Below are positions 17,506 to 25,777 of a stretch of DNA of 64,000 nt, in pieces. The notes under the pieces are model-generated. The model saw only the letters and a list, made by a program, of their open reading frames with translations. It searched no databases and had not been told where the DNA came from. The stretch comes from Blastococcus xanthinilyticus (GTDB lineage: Bacteria; Actinomycetota; Actinomycetes; Mycobacteriales; Geodermatophilaceae): assembly GCF_008124835.1 (NCBI RefSeq), contig NZ_VNHW01000003.1, positions 1 to 64,000 of the forward strand, read 5' to 3'. Each line of letters starts with the position of its first letter. Within the stretch, counting starts at the first letter, position 1. The translations under genes were made by a program, and so were the position numbers.

Positions 17506-17591
17506 GACGACTCCCTCGGAGAATCGGTCGGTACCCGCTCTTCGCCACCGGTACACCGGTCGGATGCGGACGGTGGGTGCCGCCGCGTGCT

Positions 17592-17730
17592 GGGCACGCA
17601 GCCCGGTAGCGTCCGGGCCACATCACGGCAGTGCAGCGAGGAAACCGGTGGAAATCCGGTGCGGTCCCGCCACTGTGAGCCCCGGCCGATGGTGGCGGGG
17701 GCGAGCCAGACACTCCGGCTGCCGTGCCCA
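17592..17730 (+). promoter_or_regulatory. Cobalamin (AdoCbl) riboswitch
   Basis: The conserved core is present in order: a GGTG/GAAATCCGGTGCGG segment at 17647-17664, the B12 box GCCACTGTG at 17669-17677, and GAGCCAGACAC at 17703-17713. The outer P1 stem is visible as TGGGCACGCAGC (from 17592) pairing with GCTGCCGTGCCCA (to 17731) with one bulge, and a GCCCGG/CCGGGC hairpin at 17602-17619 follows. It ends about 20 nt before the cobN ribosome binding site, so high adenosylcobalamin should shut off cobN, probably at translation initiation. Confidence 0.92.
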
Positions 17731-17769
17731 GCGAACCGGGGCGCGGACCCCGAGGGAGGCGGCGCGGCC

Positions 17770-20700
17770 GTGTTCACCCTGCTCTCCACCAGCGACACCG
17801 ACCTGCTCTCGGCGCGGGCCAGCGCCCCCGGCTGGCGGCTGGGCAACCCGGCCCGGCTGGGCGCCGAGGGCATGGCCGCCCTCGCCGCCGGCAGCGACCT
17901 GGTCGTGGTGCGCATCCTCGGCGTCCGCCGGCAGTACGAGGACCAGCTGCGCCCGCTGCTCGCGCTCGGCCTGCCGGTCGTCGTCCTCGGCGGGGAGCAG
18001 GTGCCCGACGCGGAGCTCATGGAGCTCTCGACCGTGCCGATGGGCGTGGCCACCGAGGCGCACGGCTACCTGGCGCAGGGCGGGCCGGACAACCTCACCC
18101 AGCTGCACCGGTTCCTCTCCGACACCGTGCTGCTCACCGGCGAGGGGTTCGAGCCGCCGTCGGTGGCGCCCGAGTGGGGCCTCCTGGAGCGGTCTCCCGG
18201 CCGGACCGAGGGGCCCACCGTCGCCGTCCTCTACTACCGGGCGCACCACCTGGCCGGGAACACCGCGTTCGTCGAGGAGCTCTGCACTGCCGTCGAGGCC
18301 GCCGGCGGCCGCGCGCTCCCGGTGTTCGTCAGCTCGCTGCGCAGCGTGCCCGACGACCTGCTCGCCACCCTGCGCGGCGCGGACGCCCTGGTCGTCACCG
18401 TGCTCGCCGCCGGCGGCTCGCGGCCGGCGACCGCCTCGGCCGGCGGCGACGACGGCGCCTGGGACGTCGGGGCGCTGGCCGCGCTCGACGTGCCGGTGAT
18501 CCAGGGGCTCTGCCTCACCCGCTCCCGCGCCGAGTGGCTCGCCGACGACGACGGGCTCTCCCCGCTCGACGTCGGCAACCAGGTCGCGATCCCCGAGTTC
18601 GACGGCCGGCTGATCAGCGTCCCGTTCTCGTTCAAGGAGACCGACGCCGACGGCCTCACCTCCTACGTCGCCGACCCCGAGCGGGCCGCCCGCGTGGCCG
18701 GCACCGCCGTGGCGCACGCCCGGCTGCGGCACACCCCGCCGGCCGAGCGCCGGATCGTGATCATGCTGTCGGCCTACCCGACCAAGCACGCCCGCATCGG
18801 CAACGCCGTCGGCCTGGACACCCCCGCCTCGGTGGTGCGGCTGCTGGCCGCCATGCACGGGCAGGGCTACGACATCGGCCCGTTCGACGGGCCCGACGCG
18901 CTGCCCGGCGTCGCCGACCTGGACGGCGACGCGCTGGTGCACGCGCTCATCGCGGCCGGCGGCCAGGACGAGAACTGGCTGACCGAGGAGCAGCTGTCGG
19001 GCAACCCGGTGCGCGTCCGTACCGCCGAGTACCGCGCCTTCTTCGACACCCTGCCCGACGACCTGCGCGAGGCGATGACCGAGCACTGGGGCCCGGCCCC
19101 CGGCTCGCTGTTCGTGGACGGCTCCGGCGACGACCAGGCCGTCGTCTTCGCCGCCCTGCGGGCCGGCAACGTCGTGGTGATGGTGCAGCCGCCGCGCGGC
19201 TTCGGGGAGAACCCGATCGCGATCTACCACGACCCCGACCTGCCGCCCTCGCACCACTACCTCGCCGCCTACCGGTGGCTCCGGGAGTCCTTCGGCGCGC
19301 ACGCGCTGGTGCACGTCGGCAAGCACGGCAACATGGAGTGGCTGCCGGGCAAGACGGTGGGGCTGTCGGCCTCCTGCGGGCCCGACGCCGCGATCGGCGA
19401 CCTGCCGCTGGTCTACCCGTTCCTGGTCAACGACCCGGGGGAGGGCAGCCAGGCCAAGCGCCGGGCGCACGCCATCCTGGTCGACCACATGGTGCCGCCG
19501 ATGGCCCGCGCCGAGTCCTACGGCGACATCGCGCGGCTGGAGCAGCTGCTCGACGAGCACGCGAACATCGCCGCGATGGACCCGGCCAAGCTGCCCGCCG
19601 TGCGCGCCCAGATCTGGACCCTGCTGCAGGCCGCGAAGCTCGATGCCGACCTCGGCCTGAACGAGCGGCCGGCCGACGACCACTTCGACGAGATGATCCT
19701 GCACGTCGACGGGTGGCTCTGCGAGATCAAGGACTCCCAGATCCGCGACGGCCTGCACGTGCTGGGCACCCCGCCGTCGGGCCGGGCCCGGGTGGACCTG
19801 GTGGTGGCGATGCTCCGCGCCCGGCAGATCTGGGGCGGCGCGGTGGCGCTGCCCGGGCTGCGCGAGGCGTTGGGCCTGGCCGAGGACGGCACCGCCGGGC
19901 TGGCGGCCACCGACGCGGTCGAGGCGCTGGCCGACGCCCTGGTCAGCGGCATGGAGGAGCGCGGCTGGCGCGCCGAGGCGGTCGCGGACGTGGTGGGCGG
20001 CGTCCTCGGCACCACGAACGACCGGGTGGCCGACGTGCTGCGGTTCGCCGTCGACGAGGTGGTGCCGCGGCTGGAGCGGACCACCGACGAGCTGGACGCC
20101 ACGCTGCACGCCCTGGACGGCGGCTACGTGCCGGCCGGCCCCTCCGGCTCACCGCTGCGCGGGCTGGTCAACGTGCTGCCGACCGGGCGGAACTTCTACT
20201 CCGTCGACCCGCGCGCGGTGCCCTCCCGGCTGGCCTGGGAGACCGGGCAGGCGATGGCCGAGTCGCTGGTCGACCGGTACCGGGCCGACACGGGGGAGTA
20301 CCCGCGCTCGGTGGGCCTCTCGGTCTGGGGCACCTCGGCGATGCGCACCTCCGGGGACGACGTCGCCGAGGTGCTGGCGCTGCTCGGCGTCCGGCCGGTC
20401 TGGGACGAGGCGTCCCGCCGGGTCACCTCGCTCGAGCCGGTTCCGCTCGACGAGCTCGGCCGGCCGCGGATCGACGTCACGGTGCGGATCTCCGGGTTCT
20501 TCCGGGACGCCTTCCCGCACGTGGTGACGATGCTCGACGACGCCGTCACGCTGGTCGCCGGGCTCGACGAGCCGGCCGGGCAGAACTACGTGAAGGCGCA
20601 CGTCGACGCCGACGAGGCCGGGCACGGCGACCGCCGGCGGGCCACCACCCGGGTCTTCGGCTCCAAGCCCGGCGCGTACGGGGCGGGCCTGCTGTCGCTG

Positions 20701-21399
20701 ATCGACAGCCGCAGCTGGCGGGGCGACGCCGACCTCGCCGAGGTCTACGCCGTCTGGGGCGGCTACGCCTACGGCCGCGACCTCGACGGCGTGCAGGCAC
20801 GGCCGGACATGGAGGCGGCCTACGAGCGGATCGCCGTCGCGGCCAAGAACGTCGACACCCGCGAGCACGACATCGCCGACTCCGACGACTACTTCCAGTA
20901 CCACGGCGGGATGGTGGCCACGGTCCGCGCGCTGACCGGGACGGCGCCGGCCGCCTACATCGGCGACTCGACCCGCCCGGAGCAGGTGCGCACCCGCTCG
21001 CTGGTGGAGGAGACCTCCCGCGTGTTCCGCGCCCGGGTGGTCAACCCCAAGTGGCTGGCCGCCATGCGCCGGCACGGCTACAAGGGCGCCTTCGAGCTGG
21101 CCGCGACCGTCGACTACCTGTTCGGCTACGACGCCACCACCGGGGTGGTCGCCGACTGGATGTACGAGAAGCTGGCGCAGACCTACGTGCTGGACCCCGA
21201 GAACCGCGAGTTCATGGAGAAGTCCAACCCGTGGGCGCTGCACGGCATCGCAGAGCGGCTGCTGGAGGCGGTCGACCGGAAGATGTGGGCGGAGCCCGAC
21301 CCGGCGCTGCTGGCCGAGCTGCAGCAGGCCTACCTGGACACCGAGGGCGACCTGGAGGGCGGGGGGACACCGGCGGCAGCCGGGGCCGGCGGTTCCTGA
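17770..21399 (+). CDS. cobN: Cobaltochelatase subunit CobN
   Basis: CobN is the large subunit of the ATP-dependent aerobic cobaltochelatase that inserts cobalt into hydrogenobyrinate a,c-diamide. The 1209-residue length is normal. Family hallmarks include VHVGKHGNMEWLPGK, SLFVDGSGD, QPPRGFGENP, VGLSVWGTSAMRTSGDD and the C-terminal VADWMYEKLAQTYVLDPENR. The GTG start lies after a GGGAGG site following the riboswitch; the frame is open much further upstream, but through the riboswitch, so that part is not coding. The CobS and CobT partners are not in the window. Confidence 0.95.
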   Translation: MFTLLSTSDTDLLSARASAPGWRLGNPARLGAEGMAALAAGSDLVVVRILGVRRQYEDQLRPLLALGLPVVVLGGEQVPDAELMELSTVPMGVATEAHGYLAQGGPDNLTQLHRFLSDTVLLTGEGFEPPSVAPEWGLLERSPGRTEGPTVAVLYYRAHHLAGNTAFVEELCTAVEAAGGRALPVFVSSLRSVPDDLLATLRGADALVVTVLAAGGSRPATASAGGDDGAWDVGALAALDVPVIQGLCLTRSRAEWLADDDGLSPLDVGNQVAIPEFDGRLISVPFSFKETDADGLTSYVADPERAARVAGTAVAHARLRHTPPAERRIVIMLSAYPTKHARIGNAVGLDTPASVVRLLAAMHGQGYDIGPFDGPDALPGVADLDGDALVHALIAAGGQDENWLTEEQLSGNPVRVRTAEYRAFFDTLPDDLREAMTEHWGPAPGSLFVDGSGDDQAVVFAALRAGNVVVMVQPPRGFGENPIAIYHDPDLPPSHHYLAAYRWLRESFGAHALVHVGKHGNMEWLPGKTVGLSASCGPDAAIGDLPLVYPFLVNDPGEGSQAKRRAHAILVDHMVPPMARAESYGDIARLEQLLDEHANIAAMDPAKLPAVRAQIWTLLQAAKLDADLGLNERPADDHFDEMILHVDGWLCEIKDSQIRDGLHVLGTPPSGRARVDLVVAMLRARQIWGGAVALPGLREALGLAEDGTAGLAATDAVEALADALVSGMEERGWRAEAVADVVGGVLGTTNDRVADVLRFAVDEVVPRLERTTDELDATLHALDGGYVPAGPSGSPLRGLVNVLPTGRNFYSVDPRAVPSRLAWETGQAMAESLVDRYRADTGEYPRSVGLSVWGTSAMRTSGDDVAEVLALLGVRPVWDEASRRVTSLEPVPLDELGRPRIDVTVRISGFFRDAFPHVVTMLDDAVTLVAGLDEPAGQNYVKAHVDADEAGHGDRRRATTRVFGSKPGAYGAGLLSLIDSRSWRGDADLAEVYAVWGGYAYGRDLDGVQARPDMEAAYERIAVAAKNVDTREHDIADSDDYFQYHGGMVATVRALTGTAPAAYIGDSTRPEQVRTRSLVEETSRVFRARVVNPKWLAAMRRHGYKGAFELAATVDYLFGYDATTGVVADWMYEKLAQTYVLDPENREFMEKSNPWALHGIAERLLEAVDRKMWAEPDPALLAELQQAYLDTEGDLEGGGTPAAAGAGGS

Positions 21400-21417
21400 C
21401 CGCTTGGCCGCCTGACC

Positions 21418-21451
21418 GGGCGTCGCGGTCGCCACGGCGACCGCGACGCCC
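21418..21451. terminator. Terminator hairpin after cobN
   Basis: GGCGTCGCGGTCGCC and GGCGACCGCGACGCC pair perfectly around a 2-nt loop, with one further G-C pair outside. It lies 19 nt after the cobN stop. Confidence 0.85.
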
Positions 21452-21455
21452 CGCC

Positions 21456-21482
21456 GGCACGGGACCGGGCCGGTCCCGTGCC
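21456..21482. terminator. Second terminator hairpin, convergent side
   Basis: GGCACGGGACCG (21456-21467) and CGGTCCCGTGCC (21471-21482) form a perfect 12-bp stem with a 3-nt loop. It follows the cobN terminator by 4 nt and lies 10 nt from the end of the convergent alcohol dehydrogenase gene, so each strand may have its own terminator. Confidence 0.8.
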
Positions 21483-21492
21483 GGGCGCTCCG

Positions 21493-22704
21493 TCAGGACG
21501 GCGCGAGCACGACCTTCGTCCAGCCGCTCTGCCGCTGGTCGAACGTCTCGTACGCGTCCAGCACGGTGGGCATGTCCTCCGCCTGCGTCAGGACGGTGGA
21601 CGGGTCGATCGCGCCGGTGCGCACCAGGTCCAGCAGGTGCGGCACGTACCGGCGGTGGTTGCAGTTGCCCATCTTCACCGTCAGGTTCTTGTTCATCGCC
21701 GCACCGGTCGGGAAGCTGGTCATCTGCGGCGGGTAGACGCCGATGATCCCGATGCTGCCGGCCTTGGCCACCGACTCCACCGCCCACTGCAGCGACTGGC
21801 TGGGCGCGTCACCGGGCACCCAGGTGTCGCCGTGCGGGTTCTGCTCCGGGGCGACCTGGGACCGCTCCTGGTCGAACTGCCCTGCCTGCTGCTCGGCGGC
21901 CTCCGCGGCCGGGCCGCGCTTCGGCCGCTGGGCATCGACGCCGACGGCGTCGATGACCCGGTCCACCCCGATGCCGCCGGTCAGGTCCTTGACGACGGCG
22001 ACCGGGTCCTCGGCGTTGAAGTCGATCGCCTCGGCACCGCGCGCACGGGCCTGGTCGAGCCGGGAGGCGATGCCGTCCACGACCAGCACGCGGCCGGCGC
22101 CCTGCTGGAAGGCGCTGGTGACCGCGAACTGGCCGACCGGGCCGGCACCGAGCACCAGCACGGTGTCGCCCTGGGCGACCTCGGCCAGGCGGGCACCGAA
22201 CCAGGCGGTCGGGTAGATGTCCGACAGCATGATGGCGGCGTCGTCGCCCACCTCCTCGGGCAGCCAGACCGGTCCGACGTTCGCGAACGGGATGCGTGCG
22301 TACTGGGCCTGCAGGCCGTCGACCGGGCCGGTGGTCTGCGGCCCGCCGAAGAAGCAGGTGCCGGCCGACGCGCCGTTCGGGTTCGCGTTGTCGCACTGCG
22401 CGTAGTAGCCGGCGCGGCAGTACGAGCAGGTGCCGCAGCCGATGGTCGACGGGATGACGACCCGGTCACCGGGGCGCAGGTTGCGCACTCCCGGGCCGGT
22501 CTCGCGCACCACGCCCACCGCTTCGTGACCGAGGATCGTGCCCTCGACCATGCCCGACATCGTGCCGCGCACGAAGTGCAGGTCGGTGCCGCAGATGGCG
22601 CTCGCGGTGATCTCGACGATCGCGTCGGTCGGGTCCTGGATGGTCGGGTCGGGGACGTCGTCGAGCCGGATGTCCCCGACGCCGTGCCACACCACTGCCT
22701 TCAC
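21493..22704 (-). CDS. Zinc-dependent alcohol/formaldehyde dehydrogenase-like protein
   Basis: The 403-residue medium-chain dehydrogenase begins VKAVVWHGVG at a GTG behind GAGGAGG. Catalytic zinc ligands are in ICGTDLH and LGHEAVG; the structural zinc cysteines are in GCGTCSYCRAGYYAQC; the NAD-binding motif is VLGAGPVGQF. An extra Gln/Glu-rich segment at about 265-305 (EAAEQQAGQFDQERS) and the segment GNCNHRRY fit the formaldehyde dehydrogenase-like subgroup with an enlarged C-terminal half. The substrate cannot be told; a role in aldehyde or alcohol detoxification is likely. It is a single gene. Confidence 0.88.
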   Translation of the reverse strand: MKAVVWHGVGDIRLDDVPDPTIQDPTDAIVEITASAICGTDLHFVRGTMSGMVEGTILGHEAVGVVRETGPGVRNLRPGDRVVIPSTIGCGTCSYCRAGYYAQCDNANPNGASAGTCFFGGPQTTGPVDGLQAQYARIPFANVGPVWLPEEVGDDAAIMLSDIYPTAWFGARLAEVAQGDTVLVLGAGPVGQFAVTSAFQQGAGRVLVVDGIASRLDQARARGAEAIDFNAEDPVAVVKDLTGGIGVDRVIDAVGVDAQRPKRGPAAEAAEQQAGQFDQERSQVAPEQNPHGDTWVPGDAPSQSLQWAVESVAKAGSIGIIGVYPPQMTSFPTGAAMNKNLTVKMGNCNHRRYVPHLLDLVRTGAIDPSTVLTQAEDMPTVLDAYETFDQRQSGWTKVVLAPS

Positions 22705-22921
22705 GTGTCCTCCTCGCATGGGCGGCGCCGCGCTCCCGCGCTGATGACCTGGTCTCGATCGTTCGCGCCGCGGTCGGCCCCTACCCGCTGCCTGCGTGGT
22801 CACCCGCGACCGGGTCGTCCGACCAGCGGTGCGGCCGGCGCAGCTCGCGGTGCCCGGCTGGTTGCGCGGCGCCCGGACGGTGGGGTGCCCGTCGGGTCGG
22901 TCGTGCCGGTGCGCCGGGCGG

Positions 22922-23335
22922 TCAGCCCGCGATCGTCTGCCGCTCGGGCTCGATCCAGACAGTGACCCGCTCGGTCTTGATCTGGTCGGCCGGGTACGGC
23001 TTGCCCTCGTACTTCAGGGACAGCTCGTCGATCCGGTCGCGGGCGGCCTGCCCGCGCTCGGTCCTCACCACCCGGCCGCGCACCTCGGCGTACCGGTAGG
23101 GGTTGGACTCGTCCCGGATCGCCAGGGTGACCCGCGGATCGCGCTCCAGGTCCTTGAACTTCTGGCGGTGCGGCTCGGTGTTGACGTACAGCCGGTCGCC
23201 GTCGGTGCCCACCCAGATGTACTGGGTCTGGATGCGACCGCTCGGCAGCAGCGTGCTGATCGCGGCGTAGTTGGCGCCGTTCGCCAGCTCGCGCGTCACC
23301 GGGTGCAGCTCGGGTCCGTCCTGGGTGTCGGCCAT
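22922..23335 (-). CDS. PPOX-class F420-dependent oxidoreductase-like protein
   Basis: The 137-residue protein has the split-barrel flavin-binding fold of the pyridoxamine-5'-phosphate oxidase-like group: ISTLLPSGRIQTQYIWVGTD, then FKDLERDPRVTLAI and YAEVRGRVV. The length and sequence pattern fit actinobacterial PPOX proteins that use F420 or flavin. Its physiological substrate is unknown. The 217 nt upstream to the alcohol dehydrogenase and the 240 nt downstream side toward 23575 hold no gene I can support. Confidence 0.82.
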   Translation of the reverse strand: MADTQDGPELHPVTRELANGANYAAISTLLPSGRIQTQYIWVGTDGDRLYVNTEPHRQKFKDLERDPRVTLAIRDESNPYRYAEVRGRVVRTERGQAARDRIDELSLKYEGKPYPADQIKTERVTVWIEPERQTIAG

Positions 23336-23575
23336 GCGTGCCCGGTACCCGGCCGCGGAGCGGCGCACTCCCGGGAACCGGTGCGCCGGCCGCGCACGGG
23401 GCGCTCCGGACCGACGGGGGTGCCGAGGTGGGCGACGACGGCGAACGCCGCCTGGTCGGTCACCGCGTACCCGGGCCAGGCCGATCAGCAGCGCCGGGAC
23501 GGCCCGGTCCACGACCTCGCCCGTCTGGTGGAGCGGCGCAACTCCCGGGGACCGGGGCCCACCGGTCCCTCCGGC

Positions 23576-23932
23576 TCAGGGCCGCCAGGCCGGGCGGAGC
23601 GCCCGGTGTGCGAGGTCCTGCAGCCGCCGGGGCAGCGGCCGGTGGCCCGCGCCGCCGCCGGCCGGGCCACGGTGCACCGAAACGGCGCCCAGCCGCAGCC
23701 CGTAGCTCACCAGGTGGCGGAGGGCGACGACGGCCGCCGTAGAGAGGATGGCGCGCCAGTCCGGGTCGCCGGCGAGCCGGAGCAGGCCGGCGGCGACGAG
23801 CAGGTCGAGCAGGATGCCCAGGGCCAGGGCCGGGCGGCGGGTCACGGCGAGCGCGAGCCCGCCGGAGACCAGGGCGATCCCGGCGACGACCTGGGACATC
23901 ACACCGGTGACCGCGGCGAAGGTCGAGCTCAC
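23576..23932 (-). CDS. Small membrane protein next to DUF1622 gene
   Basis: The 118-residue protein starts with GTG at 23932, overlapping the stop of the preceding gene as GTGTGA. Two or three hydrophobic helices are seen (MSQVVAGIALVSGGLALAV and ALGILLDLLVAAGLLRLAG), followed by a basic tail. The helix LDLLVAAGLLRLAGDPDWRAILSTAAVVALRHLV resembles the DUF1622 helix-plus-RTALNYFLG pattern of the neighbour, so the two may be distant relatives or form one complex. Function is unknown. Confidence 0.65.
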   Translation of the reverse strand: MSSTFAAVTGVMSQVVAGIALVSGGLALAVTRRPALALGILLDLLVAAGLLRLAGDPDWRAILSTAAVVALRHLVSYGLRLGAVSVHRGPAGGGAGHRPLPRRLQDLAHRALRPAWRP

Positions 23933-24414
23933 ACGGTCCGCCCGGCGCGCCGGTGGTCGGTCGGGTCCGTCGAGGAGTCGTCGTCGCCCTCGTCGTCGTC
24001 CCCGTCGTCGTCCTCGTCGTCGTCCTCGTCCTCGTCCTCGGCGATCTGGCGCTTCTCCTCGGCGATCTCCTTGCCCAGGAAGTAGTTCAGCGCCGTCCGG
24101 ATGGCCGCGATCGCCGCCAGCTGGCCGATCTCCTCCCAGCTCGGCGCCACCGCGGTCTTGAGGACGTCGGCGGCCAGCTGGAACTCCAGGCCGAGCGCGA
24201 GGAAGCGGCCCAGCGTGAGCCGGACGGGGACGAACGCCCGCGTGCTCCGGTCGCGCAGGCCGACCCAGACGAAGAGCAGGAACGCCCACACGGCGCCGAT
24301 GATGATGACGGCCGCGCCGCACGCCTCGACGATGACGACCAGCACGTTGACGACGTGCTGCAGCAGCTCTTCCACGGCGGCGGGCTTACCCCCGGCCGAT
24401 CCGCGGTCACGCAT
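23929..24414 (-). CDS. DUF1622 membrane protein with acidic tail
   Basis: The 161-residue protein carries three helices typical of DUF1622: a first at about 22-45 (VVIVEACGAAVIIIGAVWAF), then VRLTLGRFLALGLEFQLAAD and IGQLAAIAAIRTALNYFLGK. The last 45 residues are almost only Asp and Glu (EDEDEDDDEDDDGDDDEGDD), an extension not typical of the family. It is the first gene of a two-gene unit with the next small membrane protein. It is divergent from a START-like gene starting 22 nt away. Function is unknown. Confidence 0.8.
   Translation of the reverse strand: MRDRGSAGGKPAAVEELLQHVVNVLVVIVEACGAAVIIIGAVWAFLLFVWVGLRDRSTRAFVPVRLTLGRFLALGLEFQLAADVLKTAVAPSWEEIGQLAAIAAIRTALNYFLGKEIAEEKRQIAEDEDEDDDEDDDGDDDEGDDDSSTDPTDHRRAGRTV
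23978..24048. repeat. Low-complexity trinucleotide tract
   Basis: Near-repeats of gtc/ctc triplets on the plus strand encode the Asp/Glu tail of the DUF1622 protein on the minus strand. Such tracts are prone to slippage, so length may vary between strains. Confidence 0.8.
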
Positions 24415-24435
24415 GACAACTGCGAGACTGCCCCG

Positions 24436-24900
24436 ATGAGCGAGCTGCGCCACTCGGGGTCGGTCGCCGTCGCGGCGTCCCCGGAGGCCCTCTACGACCT
24501 CGTGTCCGACGTGACCCGCACCGGCGAGTGGAGCCCGATCTGCGCGGCGTGCTGGTGGGACGAGGGGGCCACCGGACGGGTGGGGGACCGGTTCACCGGC
24601 CGCAACGTCACCCCCGAGCGGACCTGGGAGACCCGCTCGGAGGTGGCGGTGGCCGACCGCGGCCGGGAGTTCGCCTGGGAGGTCGGGGACGGGTTCGTTC
24701 GCTGGACCTTCGCGATGCGGCCGGCCGACGGCGGCACCGAGCTCACCGAGTCCTGGGCGTTCCTCCCGGCCGGGCTCGCCTTCTTCGCCGAGCGCTACGG
24801 CGACGCCGCAGAGGAGCAGATCGCCCAGCGCACCCGCCAGGCCCACGAGGGCATCCCGGTCACCCTGGCGGCGATCAAGCGGATCGCCGAGTCTGGCTGA
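24436..24900 (+). CDS. SRPBCC (START-like) family protein
   Basis: The 154-residue protein has the helix-grip pattern of polyketide-cyclase/START-like proteins: ASPEALYDLVSDVTRTGEWSP near the N-terminus and a long C-terminal helix ending VTLAAIKRIAESG. These proteins bind hydrophobic ligands or act as cyclases; here no partner gene indicates a ligand. It is followed after 5 nt by the next gene and probably shares its transcript. Confidence 0.85.
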   Translation: MSELRHSGSVAVAASPEALYDLVSDVTRTGEWSPICAACWWDEGATGRVGDRFTGRNVTPERTWETRSEVAVADRGREFAWEVGDGFVRWTFAMRPADGGTELTESWAFLPAGLAFFAERYGDAAEEQIAQRTRQAHEGIPVTLAAIKRIAESG

Positions 24901-24905
24901 CCGCC

Positions 24906-25541
24906 GTGGACGCCCGCCGCCTCCTGCTCGGGGACTGGACGCCGGTCGTCCGGGACGGCATCGACCTGCTCCGGCTGGCGATCCTGGGCGGAGCCCTCTG
25001 GTACGCCGTCGCGGGGGACGCCGGGGCCGCCGCGGTGCTCGCCGTCATGGGCACGGTCACCCTCGTGGCCCGCGGGGTGAACCTGCCGCGGGTCTACGAC
25101 CTGTCGGTCGTCGTCGGCATGGCGCTGCAGGGCTTCGGGGAGGTGTGGGGGCTCTACGACCGGTTCGTCCGCTTCGACGACCTGGTGCACCTCACGCTCC
25201 CGATGCTCACCGCGCCGGTGGTCTACATCGCGCTCGCCCGCGCCGACGTCGTCCCGGACCCGCGGGACGAGACGCACCTGCGGCACTACGTGGGCATCGC
25301 CGTGGTCACCGCGGCGCTCGGGATCACCGTCGGGGCGCTGTGGGAGATCTACGAGTGGCGCTCGGACGCGTGGCTGGGCACCGACCTGTCCGAGGGCAAC
25401 GACGACACCAACGGCGACCTGGTGCGGGACAGCCTCGGCGCGCTCATCGGCGCCGCGCTGCTGGTGGCCTGGGCGCGGTTCGGCTGGGGATCGGTGCGCC
25501 GGATCCCCGGCGTCAACACCCACGAGGCGGTCGACGCCTGA
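24906..25541 (+). CDS. Multi-helix membrane protein, DUF2238/YjdF-like
   Basis: The 211-residue protein has five or six hydrophobic helices. The conserved parts FDDLVHLTLPM, GALWEIYEWRSD and NDDTNGDLVRDSLGALIGA match the DUF2238/YjdF pattern, in which charged residues lie next to membrane helices. It starts with GTG at 24906. Function is unknown. Confidence 0.78.
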   Translation: MDARRLLLGDWTPVVRDGIDLLRLAILGGALWYAVAGDAGAAAVLAVMGTVTLVARGVNLPRVYDLSVVVGMALQGFGEVWGLYDRFVRFDDLVHLTLPMLTAPVVYIALARADVVPDPRDETHLRHYVGIAVVTAALGITVGALWEIYEWRSDAWLGTDLSEGNDDTNGDLVRDSLGALIGAALLVAWARFGWGSVRRIPGVNTHEAVDA

Positions 25542-25560
25542 CAGTTCGTCGACGCCTCGT

Positions 25561-25585
25561 TCCGTACAAAAAATATGTTAGCGTC
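25561..25585 (+). promoter_or_regulatory. AT-rich promoter/operator patch before the alcohol dehydrogenase gene
   Basis: The sequence gtacaaaaaatatgttagcg stands out by base composition in the gene-free stretch 25542-25777. TATGTT (25575-25580) or TAGCGT (25580-25585) could serve as a -10 box. I found no clear -35 box, so part of the patch may be a regulator site. The remaining stretch up to the start codon shows nothing else I can name. Confidence 0.4.
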
Positions 25586-25777
25586 GCCCGGTCGCTGGGC
25601 GGATTCGCCCTGACCGGCGGGAGGGGGTCGGGTGCACCTCGGACTGGACGGCCGGCGGGCCGCGGCCGCCGTCGCGCGCCCGGGCGGCGGCACCTCCTGG
25701 ACCACTGCGGTGACCGTGCACCGGGCGGGTGTCGCAGGTACCGGCCCCCGCCCCGACCGACTGGAGGGAAACGACGC

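Noticed and set aside
16291-17769. Upstream extension of the cobN frame
   Set aside because: It runs through the riboswitch and over the DUF4383 gene on the other strand; the GTG at 17770 has a ribosome binding site.
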